From Ruegeria denitrificans (GTDB lineage: Bacteria; Pseudomonadota; Alphaproteobacteria; Rhodobacterales; Rhodobacteraceae), in contig NZ_CYUD01000012.1 in assembly GCF_001458295.1 (NCBI RefSeq), positions 1 through 64,000 on the forward strand: a stretch of DNA of 64,000 nucleotides. Direction: 5' to 3'. Positions 37,502-46,701 of the stretch are shown one piece after another; position 1 is the stretch's first letter; each line of letters starts with the position of its first letter. The notes beneath the pieces were generated by a model. It worked only from the letters and a program-made list of their open reading frames with translations. It was not told the DNA's origin and searched no databases. The translations under genes were made by a program, and so were the position numbers.

Positions 37502-38437
37502 ATGGCGTTGTTGATCGAAACCGGGTTGTCCGACTGGATAAGCGACACCGACATTGCCGGCGACATTCGGCGGCTGCTCCCGGACGCGGATGTGCGGACG
37601 CCGGATACCTTGGGCAATCCGGCCGACATCACCATGGTCGCCGTCGTTGCCCTGAACAACGACCACCCCAAGCGGCTGCCCAACCTGAAACTGGTGCAAA
37701 AGCTGGGCGCCGGGGTCGAGACCATCGTAAGCAATCCCAACCTGCCTGCGCATGTGCGTATTGCACGGCTGAAACCGGACGCCCCCGCACAAGGCATTGC
37801 CGAGTGGTTCGTCGCGTATGTTCTTCGTCACCAGCGGCACATGGTTTTTCATGAAAAGGCGCAAAGCCGCGCAGAATGGACCCCCAGGGCACCGCTCTAT
37901 TCGCCAAACACTGTGGTCGGTGTGCTGGGGCTGGGCCATATCGGTGCCCGCAGCGCCAAAATGCTACGCGCCGTCGGGTTTCAGGTCAAGGGCTGGAGTC
38001 GCTCGGCCAAGCAGATTGAAGGCGTCACCTGCCTGCACGGCGACGCGGCCCTGCCCGAGATGTTGGGCCAGTGTGACCATGTTTGCGCAATTCTACCTTC
38101 GACCCCGCAGACGATTGGGCTGTTTGATGCCGATATGATGGGTGCGATGAAACCGGGCAGCCAGTTGCTGAACGCAGGTCGCGGCGATCTGATCGACGAG
38201 ACCGCCCTGATCACAGCACTGGATCACGGCATACCAGGTCACGCCGTACTGGACGTGGTCTCGACCGAGCCGCTTCCCTCCGACAGCCCGCTTTGGACAC
38301 ATCCCGGCGTCACCATCACGCCACATGTCTCGGGCTGGCATCTGGGCGAAGCGCTGACTGATGTAGGCGAGAATTTCCGCCGACTGACTACCGGCAAGCC
38401 CCTGCTGCACGAAGTCGACAGGGCTCGTGGCTACTAG
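37502..38437 (+). CDS. ghrA: Glyoxylate/hydroxypyruvate reductase A-type 2-hydroxyacid dehydrogenase
   Basis: This NAD(P)-dependent D-2-hydroxyacid dehydrogenase of 311 residues has the Rossmann motif GLGHIG at 143-148 and the catalytic triad Arg227 (LNAGRGDLID), Glu256 (VVSTEPLPSDSPLW) and His275 (ITPHVSGW). The TPHVSGW ending and the overall length fit the GhrA group, which reduces glyoxylate and hydroxypyruvate. The ATG at 37502 has AGAGGGAG upstream; the frame extends seven codons further without support. Substrate preference cannot be fixed by eye. Confidence 0.9.
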   Translation: MALLIETGLSDWISDTDIAGDIRRLLPDADVRTPDTLGNPADITMVAVVALNNDHPKRLPNLKLVQKLGAGVETIVSNPNLPAHVRIARLKPDAPAQGIAEWFVAYVLRHQRHMVFHEKAQSRAEWTPRAPLYSPNTVVGVLGLGHIGARSAKMLRAVGFQVKGWSRSAKQIEGVTCLHGDAALPEMLGQCDHVCAILPSTPQTIGLFDADMMGAMKPGSQLLNAGRGDLIDETALITALDHGIPGHAVLDVVSTEPLPSDSPLWTHPGVTITPHVSGWHLGEALTDVGENFRRLTTGKPLLHEVDRARGY

Positions 38438-38444
38438 GCCCCTG

Positions 38445-38801
38445 TTACGGAGTCAGAATCCAGTTTCCGTTCGCGTCACGGCACCGGCGGGTTCTGACTT
38501 CGCGCGTTTGATCCGCTCCTTCAGGCCGAATGAAATGCTGCAGGTGCACGCAATTGTCGCGCACATCGCGCACGCGGATCGTGCCTTTCGATCCGGTTTC
38601 GTCGTTTACCCAATTGCTTTCTGCACCGACCCGAGGCGCACCGCCTGCCAGCATCGCGTCCGAAGTCGCACTCAAGATCTCAAAGTCTGCCGGGCTCAGG
38701 CCCATATCTGCGATGATTCGGGAAATAGTTTGGGCCTGCACACCCAAGGACGTTCCCAGTATCGTGATTGCTACAACTGTAGAAGAAATCCAGGCTTTCA
38801 T
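38445..38801 (-). CDS. Small secreted protein with a surface-antigen-like C-terminal pattern
   Basis: The 118-residue precursor has a signal peptide (MKAWISSTVVAITILGTSLG, cleavage near VQAQT). The mature C-terminal part has a pattern of asparagine/tryptophan and paired cysteines, NWVNDETGSKGTIRV, DNCVHLQHF, CRDANGNWILTP. This resembles the RT0821/Lpp0805-type surface antigen domain, but I am not certain. The start ATG at 38801 has GAGG upstream. It converges on the ghrA gene, whose stop lies 7 bases away. Confidence 0.75.
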   Translation of the reverse strand: MKAWISSTVVAITILGTSLGVQAQTISRIIADMGLSPADFEILSATSDAMLAGGAPRVGAESNWVNDETGSKGTIRVRDVRDNCVHLQHFIRPEGADQTREVRTRRCRDANGNWILTP

Positions 38802-39156
38802 GATCGCCTCGCCTTGCTGAAATAGATTTGCATTCAAGACTATACTGGCAAAGAACGGGGGCCAAGCCCTGTCGGGCCATTGCTGGTGATTTCCAAAAAG
38901 CTTCATTCAATACCGTAGAGCCCAAACTGGTATGGTCTTCTTTGCGTAACGCCCGCGATGAAACTGAGACACCCAAGCTAATCCCGCGCGTAGTGCGCGG
39001 GCGGAGCGAAACAACTATTGCCTTCCACACCATGACGGGTACCGGAATATATCGCCCCTAACCATTTACGTTGATTCAGTTTTTCCGACACGGGGGTTCA
39101 CATAAGCGCATGAATCTGGTGAAATAACCCTGACTTTAAGCACTGGAGATTGTTCA
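38802..39156. other. Intergenic region between two small secreted-protein genes
   Basis: No convincing gene is seen in these 355 bases. One clear hairpin lies inside: CCCGCGC (38983-38989), five-base loop, GCGCGGG (38995-39001), without a T-run. The AT-richer last 100 bases probably hold the promoter of the gene at 39157, whose ribosome binding site GGAG lies at 39145-39148. The left part presumably holds the promoter of the minus-strand gene. Confidence 0.6.
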
Positions 39157-39480
39157 ATGGTACTGCGCGGATCGCTGCTGGCACTGGCAGCTGTAGTTGG
39201 CCTGACGGCCCTGGAGGCAACGCCAGTTGCCGCCAAAGAGGAAGCCAAATCGGTCTTCGTCATGAGCCGCACTTGGGCTGTTACACAGGTCTCGGATGCT
39301 CCGGTTGTGTACCGCGCCACACGCGACAACAACAACCTGAATCCGTTTGGCCCGCCACCACGTTTGCGCACATTACAGGCCATGGCGGCCATTCAGGCGG
39401 CGACTGGGTGCAAACCGATCCGCACCAGCATGTATCAGAACATTTCGGGCCAGTTCTTTTCACAGGTCAGCTGCAATTGA
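39157..39480 (+). CDS. Small secreted protein of unknown function
   Basis: The 107-residue precursor has a signal peptide (MVLRGSLLALAAVVGLTALE, cleavage near PVAAK at about residue 26). The mature protein contains two cysteines (ATGCKPIRTS and QVSCN at the very end) that could form a disulfide, and an Asn-rich turn (RDNNNLNPFGPPP). No known domain is recognised. GGAG at 39145-39148 fixes the ATG at 39157. It is 54 bases before the GAPDH gene on the same strand. Confidence 0.75.
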   Translation: MVLRGSLLALAAVVGLTALEATPVAAKEEAKSVFVMSRTWAVTQVSDAPVVYRATRDNNNLNPFGPPPRLRTLQAMAAIQAATGCKPIRTSMYQNISGQFFSQVSCN

Positions 39481-39534
39481 TCCTGCGGCGAAACGGGCAT
39501 TGAGGTCAGCGCAACCCGCTGCCATAGCTTGCGC

Positions 39535-40521
39535 ATGAAACTCGCAATCAACGGATTCGGCCGTATTGGCCGCACGATCCTGCGGCAGCTGCTGGCGTTG
39601 CCGTGGGGCAAGGATATTGAGCTGGTGCTGATCAACGATATCGCGCCACTGGAAACCTGTGCCTATCTGTTCAAATACGACAGCACGTTCGGTCCCTATC
39701 CCGGACCTGTCGAGACGGGGGATGAGGCCCTTGTCATTGACGGCCACACCATTCCGGTGACACACAGCCCGGACCTTTCCCGCGTTGATTTGAGCAGGGT
39801 GGATGTCCTGATGGATTGCACCGGGGTCGCACGCACCTCGGACGTGGCCAGCCAGGGGCTGACTGCGGGGGCGGGCAAAGTGCTGATCTCGGGCCCCTCG
39901 CCCGCAACCGAAGTGACGATCGTTCTGGGCGCTAACGAGGCTAAGCTGGGCAATGCCCGGATTGTGTCGAACGCGTCCTGCACTACCAACGGGCTGGCCC
40001 CTCTGGTCAAAGTACTGGATGGGATCGGGGGCATCGCATCGGCCCATATGACGACCATCCACTGCTATACAAACAGCCAGCCCATGGTCGACGCCCCACG
40101 CGGCGATCTGGCGCGGTCACGCGCCGGGGCGCTGTCCATGGTTCCCACCACCAGCAGCGCCACGCATCTGATTGATGAGGTCATGCCCCACCTCGCAGGG
40201 CGTATCTCGGGTGCAGCAGTGCGTGTCCCCACGGCCAGCGTCTCTGCGGTGGATCTGGTCGCGACACTGGAACACGGCATGTCCGCCACAGATTTTGAGA
40301 CAGAACTGCGAAACGCAGTCACGCACTCTACCGTTCTGGGCTGGACCGATCACCCGCTGGTATCGTCAGATTTGCGGACAAGACCGGAATCGCTGGTGAT
40401 CGCGGGCCCCGAGACACGGATGATCGGCGACCGGCAGGTGCGCATATTCGGTTGGTACGACAATGAATGGGGCTTTTCAGCACGCATGCTCGATGTTGCC
40501 CGACTGATGGCGCAATCCTGA
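39535..40521 (+). CDS. gap: Glyceraldehyde-3-phosphate dehydrogenase family, divergent copy
   Basis: The 328-residue protein is a type I GAPDH-fold enzyme: INGFGRIGR at 5-13, catalytic Cys149 in SNASCTTNGLAPL and His176 in TTIHCYTN, at the canonical positions. WYDNEWGFS near the end is also conserved. The phosphate-binding stretch after MVPT reads TSSATHL instead of the usual STGAAKA, and the P-loop region has IAPLETCAYLFKYDS. It may therefore be a paralogue with altered substrate or cofactor use. The ATG at 39535 is chosen over a TTG two codons earlier; no strong ribosome binding site is seen. It lies alone on the plus strand. Confidence 0.88.
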   Translation: MKLAINGFGRIGRTILRQLLALPWGKDIELVLINDIAPLETCAYLFKYDSTFGPYPGPVETGDEALVIDGHTIPVTHSPDLSRVDLSRVDVLMDCTGVARTSDVASQGLTAGAGKVLISGPSPATEVTIVLGANEAKLGNARIVSNASCTTNGLAPLVKVLDGIGGIASAHMTTIHCYTNSQPMVDAPRGDLARSRAGALSMVPTTSSATHLIDEVMPHLAGRISGAAVRVPTASVSAVDLVATLEHGMSATDFETELRNAVTHSTVLGWTDHPLVSSDLRTRPESLVIAGPETRMIGDRQVRIFGWYDNEWGFSARMLDVARLMAQS

Positions 40522-40816
40522 CCTTGCAGGACTGCAGCGTACAGGCTTGCCTGTACGCTGCCCGGCCCAACGGGCCCCAAGCATCTTGGATGCGAAGAGG
40601 CCGGGCGGGAGCGGCCCCGAACCGCCACCAATTGCTGACGCTTAATAATAGCCGCTGCAACAGGGACCTGACGGGCACACAAACCGGTATTTTGGCACCG
40701 TTTTCGATAAGTCCTTTCCCTGCGTGGAAACTGATGCTCTAACATGAACGTTATCAGCCGTTGTATTAAACAAGACGGCCAAATTGATTTCGACTTGGGG
40801 CAGTTGGAGCCATTCG
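40522..40816. other. Intergenic region between gap and tamA
   Basis: 295 bases without a convincing gene. The first 60 hold the gap stem-loop. The middle is GC-rich with a small GCATC-TTG-GATGC hairpin; the last 120 are AT-richer and probably carry the tamAB promoter, though no convincing hexamers were identified. Confidence 0.5.
40534..40561 (+). terminator. Stem-loop after gap
   Basis: GCAGCGTACAGG-CTTG-CCTGTACGCTGC is a perfect 12-bp stem with a tetraloop, 13 bases after the gap stop. No T-run follows, but the perfect stem in this position suggests a transcript end or 3' stabiliser. Confidence 0.6.
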
Positions 40817-42622
40817 ATGCAGGGAAGCAGGCCACAGGCCTTCGTGAAATACTGTCTGCTTGGCGCGATTGCGGCCGCCCTGCCCTCGTCTCTGGCCGCG
40901 CTGGAAATAACCCTGTCCGCGCCCGGTGCGCCAAAGTCCGTAGTTGAACGTATCGAAGAAACCTCTTCGGTCGTAACGGCTGACAATCGCGGGTTGGACA
41001 CACCGCTTGAGGTCCTGTCCGCCGCCCTGTCGGATTACCGCACAATTGTTCAGATTTTGTATGATGAAGGGTATTTCAGCCCTGTCGTCAGCATCAAATT
41101 GGATGGTCAGGAAGCGGCTGAAATAAGTTCGCTGACTGTGCCCAACACAATTACTCGCGCGGTGATTACGGTGAATACCGGGCCGACCTTTACCTTTGGT
41201 ACGGCCGTCGTCGAACCGATAACGCCCGAGACCACTCTGCCCGAGGAGTTCGCCTCTGGCAAATTGGCGACGACCGGGGCCATTCAACAGGCGGCCTCGG
41301 CCGGTGTGCAGGGGTGGCGGGATGCCGGATATGCAAAGGCCCAGCTTGAAGATCAAACTGTCATCGCCCGCCACGCGCAGAAAAAGCTGGACGCTGAAAT
41401 CGACCTTGACCCCGGGCCGCGCCTGACCTTTGGCAAGATGTTCATCAAAGGCGATACAGATGTACGCCCCCACTCAATCAACAAGATCGCCGGTTTTCCC
41501 TCGGGCGAGGTCTACTCGCCAGCGGAAATTCAGAAAGTCGGCACCCGGCTGCGCCGTACCGGCACATTCAGCATCGTTTCGATTGAAGAACATGAAACCC
41601 CAAACCCCGACGGCACGCTGGATTTCGACGCTACCTTCGAAGACATGCCCAGACGACGCCTGACCTTCGGGGTCGAGCTGGCCTCGAACGCCGGGTTGGA
41701 CGTCACCGCGACCTGGACCCATCGCAACGTCTTTCGCCGCGCGGAACGGCTGCGGTTCGAAGCCGCGCTGCGCAACATCGGCGGCAGCGAGGATCTGGAC
41801 GGCCGCATCGGTCTGCGTCTGGATCAGCCCGACCGGCTGGGCCCGGACGACAACACCTTCTGGAGCGCCCTGTTAGAGCGCCGAAACACTGACAATTACA
41901 ACGTCGCAATCGCATCGCTGGCATACGGTGCAAGGCGTACCTTCTCCGACCGGCTATATGCCGAAGCCTCGGCCGGATTTCAGTGGTCGGATGCGGATGA
42001 CGCCTATGGCAGTGGCCGCAAGTTCCGCTATTTCATCATCCCAACCCGGTCGGAATGGGACGAACGAGACAGCAAGGTCAGCGCGACACGAGGCTTTTAT
42101 CTGGATGCCCAGATCATGCCCTTCGTTGGGTTTTCCGGTACGGACACCGGCATTCGCCTATTCGCTGATACGCGCGCCTATACCAGCCTTGGCACAGGCG
42201 GGCGGCTCGTACTGGCTGGTCGCGCGCAGATAGGATCTATCATCGGACCTTCACCCAGCAATGTGACACCGGATTTCCTGTTCTTCTCGGGCGGGGCTGG
42301 AACCGTGCGCGGGCAACCTTTCGAAAGCCTCGGCATTCCGGTCAATGGCGGCGTGGCGGGCGGTAAATCTTTCCTTGGGCTGTCGGGTGAGGTCCGTGGC
42401 AAGATCACCGACACGATATCCCTTGTCGGGTTTTATGATTTCGGTACCGTGGACACGTCCTCATTCATCGGCACCGATGCGGAATTCCATTCCGGCGCCG
42501 GGCTTGGTTTCAGGTATGATCTGGGTGGATTTGGCCCGCTGCGCCTTGATCTGGCGGTGCCGGTTCAGGGTGACACGGGCAGCGGCCTGCAATTCTATAT
42601 CGGGATCGGACAAGCGTTTTGA
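40817..42622 (+). CDS. tamA: Translocation and assembly module TamA (Omp85 family)
   Basis: TamA is an outer-membrane Omp85 protein that works with TamB in envelope assembly. The 601-residue precursor has a signal peptide (MQGSRPQAFVKYCLLGAIAA, cleavage near LAALE), POTRA-type domains (about 27-270), and a C-terminal 16-strand barrel with the family GTVRGQPFESLG motif (VRG element) and an aromatic last strand ending IGIGQAF. The ATG at 40817 has GGAG at 40805-40808. It overlaps tamB by 4 bases (TTGA). Confidence 0.93.
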   Translation: MQGSRPQAFVKYCLLGAIAAALPSSLAALEITLSAPGAPKSVVERIEETSSVVTADNRGLDTPLEVLSAALSDYRTIVQILYDEGYFSPVVSIKLDGQEAAEISSLTVPNTITRAVITVNTGPTFTFGTAVVEPITPETTLPEEFASGKLATTGAIQQAASAGVQGWRDAGYAKAQLEDQTVIARHAQKKLDAEIDLDPGPRLTFGKMFIKGDTDVRPHSINKIAGFPSGEVYSPAEIQKVGTRLRRTGTFSIVSIEEHETPNPDGTLDFDATFEDMPRRRLTFGVELASNAGLDVTATWTHRNVFRRAERLRFEAALRNIGGSEDLDGRIGLRLDQPDRLGPDDNTFWSALLERRNTDNYNVAIASLAYGARRTFSDRLYAEASAGFQWSDADDAYGSGRKFRYFIIPTRSEWDERDSKVSATRGFYLDAQIMPFVGFSGTDTGIRLFADTRAYTSLGTGGRLVLAGRAQIGSIIGPSPSNVTPDFLFFSGGAGTVRGQPFESLGIPVNGGVAGGKSFLGLSGEVRGKITDTISLVGFYDFGTVDTSSFIGTDAEFHSGAGLGFRYDLGGFGPLRLDLAVPVQGDTGSGLQFYIGIGQAF

Positions 42623-45600
42623 TACGGCAGTATTCATACCCGGTTGTGACAACGGTACTGATCCTGGCAGCGCCGCCCCTGTTCGCGCAGGAGGATGACG
42701 GCGGCGGCAGCATGTTGGAGCGTTTCCTGCAGGACACCTTGTCAGGGGATGATCAGAACGTCACCGTCAAAGGGTTGCAAGGCGCGCTGAGCGCCCGCGC
42801 CACGATTGAAGAAATCACCGTATCGGACGACGAAGGCGTTTGGCTGACCATCAAGGACGCCCAACTGGATTGGAACAGACTGGCCCTGATCCGGGGTCGG
42901 TTTTCCGTCAATGCCCTGACCGCGCAGGAAATCGACATCGCCCGTGCGCCCGGTACGACCACCAAGGACACTCCAGCGCCGACGGCCGAAACCAAACCGT
43001 TCGAACTGCCGGAACTACCCGTTTCCATTGAGATCGGTGAAATCAAGATAGATGAACTGTCACTGGGTAAGCCTTTGATCGGCGTCGCCGCCGATCTGTC
43101 GGTGACGGGAAACCTGTCGTTGGCCGATGGCGCGTTGGACACCAATCTGGATATCACACGCCTGGACCGTGCGGGGGATGAGGTAACGCTGACCGCCGGG
43201 TTCCAGAACACCTCGCGCGAGATCAACCTGGATCTGCAGGTGAAAGAGGCGGCAGGCGGGGTGATCTCAACGGCGCTAAACATCCCTGACAGCCCGCCGA
43301 TTGGCTTTTCGGTCAAAGGTGCGGGTCCGGTCACCGATTTCACCGCCGATATCGCCCTGAGTAGTGACAACCAACAGCAAGTCACAGGACAGGTTCAGCT
43401 GCGCGCTGCTGAAACCGGCGCGGCGGACGGGATCGCCTTTACCGCCGATTTGGGCGGTGACCTGACGCCTTTCGTGACCGAGGATCTGGACCCGTTCTTT
43501 GGCCCCAAAACGCGCCTGTACGTAGAAGGGCAAACCAAACCACAGGGCGCGCTGGACATCTCCGATTTGGAATTGACCACGCAGGCTCTAAACTTGAAGG
43601 GTGAGTTGCAGTTGGCCGAGGGCGGCACATTGCAACTGGCGGCGCTGCAAGGCCGGATCACCCCACCCGACGGGAAAACGGTGGTGTTGCCGGTCAAGGG
43701 TGGCGACACCTCGATTGAAGCGGCGCAGATTTCCGCGTTGTTCGATCAGAAAAACGGCAACCTGTGGGATTTGAGCCTGACAGCGAATGCGTTTCAATCG
43801 CCACAGGCGAAACTGGACACGGCCCGCATCACGGCGCAAGGCACTTTGGAACAGGGCACCGCATTCAGCGTCACGGGCGACCTTCAGGCCATCGTTGACG
43901 GGATCGACCTGAATGATCAGGCCCTGAACACGGCACTGGGCGAAAGCATAACGCTGGACGGGCAGTTCGATTACGGCAGCAATAAATCCCTGGACCTGTC
44001 GGGATTCGAGCTGGTGGGAACCGACTATACCTTGGCGCTGGATGCTTTGATCGACGGGCTGAACAGCGGTCTGACGGTTGACGGGTCAGCCACGCTTGAG
44101 GCGTCGGACCTGTCGCGGTTCTCAGATCTGGCACAGCTTGATCTGGGCGGGAAGGCCTCGGCGCGGGTCGAGGGCAAAGGCTCACCGCTGGAGCGCAGCT
44201 TTGACGGCAACCTGGTGGTTGAGGGCAACAATCTGGTCACCGGACGCGACGACATCGACCCGGTCATCAAAGGCGAAACCACCATCACCGTAGATGGCAG
44301 CCGGGGCAGCGACGGCATCACCATTCGCGAGTTTGACCTGAACAGCGAGGCCGCGCAGGCGCAGGCCAGTGGCGAAGTCACCACATCGGACGGCAACCTG
44401 ACAATTGATGGCAAGGCCAGTGTGAATGCGTCAGACCTGTCGGTCTTTTCTGGTTTGGCCAAGCGTGAACTCGGCGGTGCCCTGCAGGCAGATGTGGACG
44501 GCAAAGGCACCATACAAACATTGGAATTCGACGGCACCGCCAGCGTAACCGGGCAGGACATCCAGACCGGCATGTCCGACATTGATCCGTTACTCACCGG
44601 CAAAACCGCTATCACCTGGGACGGTGCGTATACTTCAGATCGAATCGAAATCCGCGAAGCGACGATCAACGGTACCGCCCTGACCGCGCAGGTCGCCGCA
44701 ACAGTGGATGACCCCAGCGGAGACCTTTCGGTCGACGGAAATGCCCGCTTGAACGCTCCCGATTTGTCGCTGTTCTCGGGGCTGGCGAAACGCGATCTGG
44801 CCGGATCGGTCGCTGCGAATATGCAGGGCAACGGAAATCTCGCGAACCGAGTCTTCGACGTTCAAGGCAACGTGGACGCTGATGACATTCAGACTGGGAT
44901 CGAACTGGTCGACAAATTGATCCAGGGCCGCACGACCCTGAGCATTGATGCTGACAAGGGCGAAGAAGGCATAGAGGTCCGCACTTTCAGCCTGAAGGGT
45001 TCCGCCCTCTCTGCAACCGCGTCGGGCAAGCTGGATCGAGAGGCAGGAGGTCTGACCTTCTCAGCACAGCTTGACGATCTGTCACGCATCATTGCGTCGA
45101 TGTCCGGCCCACTGACGTTGGACGGAAATGTTGCCCCAACTAATTCGGGACTTGAAGGGGATGTGCGGTTGAACGGGCCGGATAGTTCTTATGCAGCCCT
45201 GACCGGAACAGTAGACACCGATGGTTCGGCCGATCTGGACTTCGACGCCAAATTGAACAAGATCGAACGTTTCGCGCCCGAATTCCCTGGCACCGTGGCA
45301 GCAACCGGCAATGCCAAGCGCGACAACGGCGTCTGGACCATCGACGGATCTGCCAATGGCCCGGCCGAGATCAACAGCACAATCGCGGGCACCTTCGATG
45401 AAAACAGCGGCGAGGCCGATCTGCGGGCGCAGGGCGGCGTCAACCTGGGTGTCGCCAACATCTTTATCTCACCCAACAAGATCGAGGGAACCGCCCGCCA
45501 CAATCTAAGGCTTAAAGGGAAGCCCGAGCTTGGTTCGCTTAGTGGCTCCGTCACCACCTCGGGGACGTCGCTGGCGATTCCTGCCATCGGGCAGACTGTC

Positions 45601-46701
45601 ACTGGCATCAGCGGTTCGGTCGAACTGGCGCAGAGCCGCGCCAATATCTCGGTGAATGGCGGTATGCGGGCCGGTGGGACCTTTACCATCTCGGGGCCGG
45701 TGGACCTGACACCGCCGCTGAACGCGAACATTGTCACGCGGCTCAATCAACTCGTGATCACCGACAAGCTGTTGTACGAGACGACGCTGAACGGCGAGAT
45801 TGCCTTGACCGGGGCTTTGGCAGGCAACAGTGCCATATCCGGGCAGATCACCTTTGAGGAAACCAATATTAACCTCGCGGCCGCTGCCGGGGCCGTTGGG
45901 GCCGCACCGATCCCCGAGATCAGGCATGTGAATGAAAACGCGGCTGGTTACCTCACGCGTGAACGCGCGCGACTGGTTGTCCAGGAGGATGCCCAGAAAA
46001 GCGACTCCCGTATCGCGCTGGATGTCAGCCTTCTGGCACCCAAGGCGGTATTCGTGCGTGGCCGGGGTGTAAACGCCGAACTGGGCGGGCGGCTGAATAT
46101 CGGCGGCACGACCACCGCAGTTATCCCATCCGGCCAGATCGAACTGATCCGGGGGAATTTTGACATTCTGGGCCGCAGACTGGCCCTGACAAAAGGGATT
46201 GTGACACTGCAAGGCGATCTGAAGCCGTATATCGAATTCGCTTCGTCCACCAGCACGTCCGATGGCACCGCGACAATCGAGATTGCAGGCCCACTGGATG
46301 CGCCCGAAGTCGATGTCTATTCCGACCCTGAACGCCCGGCGGAAGAGGCGCTGGCTATGCTTTTGTTCGGCAATCGATTTTCGGAAATTTCGCCCTTTGT
46401 TATCGCCCAGATGGCGGCGTCACTGGCGCAACTCAGCGGTGCCGGGGGGGACGCAACCAAGGGGCTTCGCGACTCGACTGGCGTTGACACGGTGGATATC
46501 GGCGCGTCCGAAGGCGGCGCAGGCCGTTTGGGGGCGGGAGCATACTTGAGCGACAATCTTTACACCGATTTCACGGTCAACACCGAAGGGGACACCGAGG
46601 TGAACCTGAACCTTGATGTTTCGGATAATTTCACCGTCCGTGGCTCGGTCGATGGGCGTGGTGAAACCGGTATTGGCGTATTTTTCGAACGGGATTATTG
46701 A
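42619..46701 (+). CDS. tamB: Translocation and assembly module TamB (AsmA-like)
   Basis: TamB spans the periplasm as a long beta-taco and is thought to carry phospholipid or help assemble outer-membrane proteins with TamA. The 1360-residue protein has an N-terminal hydrophobic signal anchor (about 6-23) and a long beta-rich body. The C-terminal DUF490 domain includes LNIGGTTTAVIPSGQIELIRGNFDILGRRL and PERPAEEALAMLLFG. The start is TTG, in the TTGA overlap with the tamA stop (42619-42622); the next possible starts lie inside the anchor. Three ungapped 109-residue repeats occupy residues 485-811 (44071-45051). Confidence 0.94.
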   Translation: MIRQYSYPVVTTVLILAAPPLFAQEDDGGGSMLERFLQDTLSGDDQNVTVKGLQGALSARATIEEITVSDDEGVWLTIKDAQLDWNRLALIRGRFSVNALTAQEIDIARAPGTTTKDTPAPTAETKPFELPELPVSIEIGEIKIDELSLGKPLIGVAADLSVTGNLSLADGALDTNLDITRLDRAGDEVTLTAGFQNTSREINLDLQVKEAAGGVISTALNIPDSPPIGFSVKGAGPVTDFTADIALSSDNQQQVTGQVQLRAAETGAADGIAFTADLGGDLTPFVTEDLDPFFGPKTRLYVEGQTKPQGALDISDLELTTQALNLKGELQLAEGGTLQLAALQGRITPPDGKTVVLPVKGGDTSIEAAQISALFDQKNGNLWDLSLTANAFQSPQAKLDTARITAQGTLEQGTAFSVTGDLQAIVDGIDLNDQALNTALGESITLDGQFDYGSNKSLDLSGFELVGTDYTLALDALIDGLNSGLTVDGSATLEASDLSRFSDLAQLDLGGKASARVEGKGSPLERSFDGNLVVEGNNLVTGRDDIDPVIKGETTITVDGSRGSDGITIREFDLNSEAAQAQASGEVTTSDGNLTIDGKASVNASDLSVFSGLAKRELGGALQADVDGKGTIQTLEFDGTASVTGQDIQTGMSDIDPLLTGKTAITWDGAYTSDRIEIREATINGTALTAQVAATVDDPSGDLSVDGNARLNAPDLSLFSGLAKRDLAGSVAANMQGNGNLANRVFDVQGNVDADDIQTGIELVDKLIQGRTTLSIDADKGEEGIEVRTFSLKGSALSATASGKLDREAGGLTFSAQLDDLSRIIASMSGPLTLDGNVAPTNSGLEGDVRLNGPDSSYAALTGTVDTDGSADLDFDAKLNKIERFAPEFPGTVAATGNAKRDNGVWTIDGSANGPAEINSTIAGTFDENSGEADLRAQGGVNLGVANIFISPNKIEGTARHNLRLKGKPELGSLSGSVTTSGTSLAIPAIGQTVTGISGSVELAQSRANISVNGGMRAGGTFTISGPVDLTPPLNANIVTRLNQLVITDKLLYETTLNGEIALTGALAGNSAISGQITFEETNINLAAAAGAVGAAPIPEIRHVNENAAGYLTRERARLVVQEDAQKSDSRIALDVSLLAPKAVFVRGRGVNAELGGRLNIGGTTTAVIPSGQIELIRGNFDILGRRLALTKGIVTLQGDLKPYIEFASSTSTSDGTATIEIAGPLDAPEVDVYSDPERPAEEALAMLLFGNRFSEISPFVIAQMAASLAQLSGAGGDATKGLRDSTGVDTVDIGASEGGAGRLGAGAYLSDNLYTDFTVNTEGDTEVNLNLDVSDNFTVRGSVDGRGETGIGVFFERDY
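44071..45051 (+). repeat. Three tandem 109-codon repeats inside tamB
   Basis: Copies run 44071-44397, 44398-44724 and 44725-45051, each 327 bases with no gaps between them when translated. Landmarks shared in register are FS.LA...LGG near position 17-27 of each repeat and F/DG....TG near 44-58. By hand count, neighbouring copies share about 47% and 39% of residues, so this is an old duplication. It lies in the beta-taco body. Confidence 0.85.
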
